Part shown: positions 62,735-64,000 of the stretch, piece after piece
Layout of the letters: every line of letters starts with the position of its first letter
Numbering within the stretch: position 1 is the stretch's first letter
From: Sinorhizobium meliloti 4H41
GTDB lineage: Bacteria; Pseudomonadota; Alphaproteobacteria; Rhizobiales; Rhizobiaceae
Assembly (NCBI RefSeq): GCF_000375585.1
Contig: NZ_AQWP01000017.1
Location: forward strand, 34,272-98,271
DNA length: 64,000 nt
Direction: 5' to 3'
The notes under the pieces: model-generated
The model's input: the letters and a program-made list of their open reading frames with translations, nothing else
Told to the model about the DNA's origin: nothing
Database searches by the model: none
Translations under genes and position numbers: made by a program

Positions 62735-64000
62735 TGTATAGCCCGGACACATGACTGACAGGTGTTCGGGGAGATGGCTGACACGTTCATACTGGCATGG
62801 ATCGGTTTCGCGAGGAGGTTGTCCATGCCGTGGAAAGAGGTGTCGGTTATGGGGGAGAGGCAGGAATTTGTGCGGCTGGCGCTGGCGGAGGGTGCGAACC
62901 GCCGGGAGCTGTGCCGGCGGTTCGGGATCAGTGCCGATGTGGGCTATAAATGGCTGGCGCGGTGGCAGGCAGGTGACCGGGAGCTGGCTGATCGCTCGCG
63001 CCGCCCGCATGTGAGCCCGTTGCAGTCGAGCGCGGCGGTGGAGACAGAGGTGGTTGCGGTGCGCGATGCGCATCCGGCGTGGGGCGCACGCAAGATCGCG
63101 CGCGTTCTGAAAGACCGGGGGCAGCATGCGCCGGCGCCTTCGACGGTTCATGCTATCCTGAAGCGCCATGAGCGGATCATGCCGCCGGTCGGTGGCGCGC
63201 CGGCGACCCAGCGCTTCGAGAAGGAGGCGCCGAACCAGCTCTGGCAGATGGATTTCAAGGGCTGGGTTCGGCTCGGCGATGGCACGCCCTGCCATCCGCT
63301 GACGATGGTGGACGACCATTCCCGCTTCGTGCCTTGCCTGGCGGCCTGCGCCAACCAGCAGGGAGTGACCGTGCGCGGCCATCTGGAGCGGACATTCCGG
63401 CGCTACGGCCTGCCGGACGCCCTTTTCGTCGATAATGGCGCGCCCTGGGGCGAGGCCTCGGGCGAGCGTTGGACAAGACTTGGCGTGTGGCTGTTGAAGC
63501 TCGGCGTCGGCCTCCTGCATAGCCGGCCCTATCATCCGCAGAGCCGCGGCAAGAATGAGCGCTTCCATCGCACGCTCAAGGCCGAAATATTCGATTTCGC
63601 TCGATTTTCCGATCTGGCTGCCGTCCAGCGCGCCTTCGATGCCTGGCGCGAACTCTATAATTTCGAGCGGCCCCATGCCGCGCTCGATCTCGACGTGCCG
63701 GCCCGTCGCTATCGTCCCAGTTCGCGCCCCATGCCCGAGCACCTTCCAGAGGTGATCTACGATGAAGGCGAGGTCGTCCGCACCGTCCCCAGCACCAAGG
63801 CCTATGTCAGCTTCAAAGGCCGCAAGTGGAAAGTCCCAAAGGCCTTCTGCGGCGAACGCATCGCCATTCGCCCGCTCGACACGGACGGGCGATACGGCAT
63901 CTTCTTCGCTGCCCTCCGCATCGCAGCCATCGACTTGACAACCAAGCAATCCGTCAGTGATCTATCCGAACAGGTGTCAGCTATCTCCCCGGGCTAAACA
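62735..64000 (+). mobile_element. IS481-family insertion sequence
   Basis: About 1.27 kb with one transposase gene. The ends are imperfect inverted repeats: TGTATAGCCCGG at 62735 and the complement of TGTTTAGCCCGG at 64000, and 31 of the first 41 bases match, including CTGACA and TGTTCGG. The left flank CCTGTGCTCGT is the arm of the mosaic palindrome, so the IS inserted in a repeat. The window stops at the right end, so the target duplication is not visible. Confidence 0.8.
62825..63997 (+). CDS. IS481-family transposase
   Basis: A 390-residue transposase starting at 62825, with AGGAGG six bases upstream. The N-terminal helix-turn-helix is GANRRELCRRFGISADVGYK, followed by the integrase core: WQMDFKGWVRL (first Asp), FVDNGAPWGEASG (second Asp) and HPQSRGKNERFHRTLKAE (Glu), a full DDE set. 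A C-terminal segment (YVSFKGRKWKVPKAFCGERI) is typical of this subgroup. The frame is intact, so the element may be active. Confidence 0.93.
   Translation: MPWKEVSVMGERQEFVRLALAEGANRRELCRRFGISADVGYKWLARWQAGDRELADRSRRPHVSPLQSSAAVETEVVAVRDAHPAWGARKIARVLKDRGQHAPAPSTVHAILKRHERIMPPVGGAPATQRFEKEAPNQLWQMDFKGWVRLGDGTPCHPLTMVDDHSRFVPCLAACANQQGVTVRGHLERTFRRYGLPDALFVDNGAPWGEASGERWTRLGVWLLKLGVGLLHSRPYHPQSRGKNERFHRTLKAEIFDFARFSDLAAVQRAFDAWRELYNFERPHAALDLDVPARRYRPSSRPMPEHLPEVIYDEGEVVRTVPSTKAYVSFKGRKWKVPKAFCGERIAIRPLDTDGRYGIFFAALRIAAIDLTTKQSVSDLSEQVSAISPG

Overview
The window looks like part of a large secondary replicon (a pSymB-like chromid or megaplasmid) of an alphaproteobacterium of the Sinorhizobium/Ensifer group. 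This rests on the high GC content, family-level similarity of most proteins to rhizobial ones (DUF982, DUF6074, DUF3008, DUF1127, EcfG sigma factor, AsnO), EcfG-type GGAAC promoters, mosaic intergenic repeats typical of this genus, and minCDE beside polysaccharide and cyo genes. The species is inferred from memory of gene families, not from a search.

Layout. 0-7 kb: the 5' part of a GH4 glycosidase gene, divergent from a GntR regulator with an operator between them; a type I secretion ABC/HlyD pair; a DUF475 membrane protein. 7-13.7 kb: an accessory stress island with an EcfG-type sigma factor, a small convergent gene resembling the anti-sigma factor NepR, and many small genes (four DUF982, iron permease-like, SDR, CBS, DUF1236, DUF3008), most preceded by GGAAC-N18/19-TT. 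One such promoter faces a short transcript ending in a strong hairpin, a candidate small RNA. 13.8-20.5 kb: an MFS carrier divergent from a cytochrome o oxidase operon (cyoABCD plus SURF1). 20.5-26.3 kb: secreted DUF992 and DUF922 proteins, an Lrp regulator divergent from ornithine cyclodeaminase, repeats, and an RTX metalloprotease. 26.6-31 kb: an RND efflux pair.

31-41 kb: a polysaccharide locus on the minus strand (chain-length protein, polymerase, deacetylase, three glycosyltransferases, VanZ-like protein, glycosidase). It continues after a decayed stretch (frameshifted LysE, DapA-like enzyme, FitA antitoxin with a broken toxin) with two divergent gene pairs at 43.3-47.8 kb, a flippase and a HemK-like methyltransferase, each coupled to a paralogous GNAT-like protein. 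48-53.3 kb: an L,D-transpeptidase, a degenerate EAL protein, and a NarL-type two-component system flanked by two glycine-rich exported proteins, with three GGAC-N4-GTCC palindromes nearby. 53.7-55.6 kb: minCDE. 56-62 kb: small proteins, then asnO, an acyl carrier protein, an adenylate-forming ligase and nadE in one orientation. 62.2-64 kb: a mosaic repeat interrupted by an IS481-family element that ends at the window edge.

The strongest candidates for something undescribed are the compact general-stress island (sigma factor, possible NepR-like partner, possible sRNA), the two-component/glycine-rich module with matching operators, and the asnO/ACP/ligase/nadE cluster.
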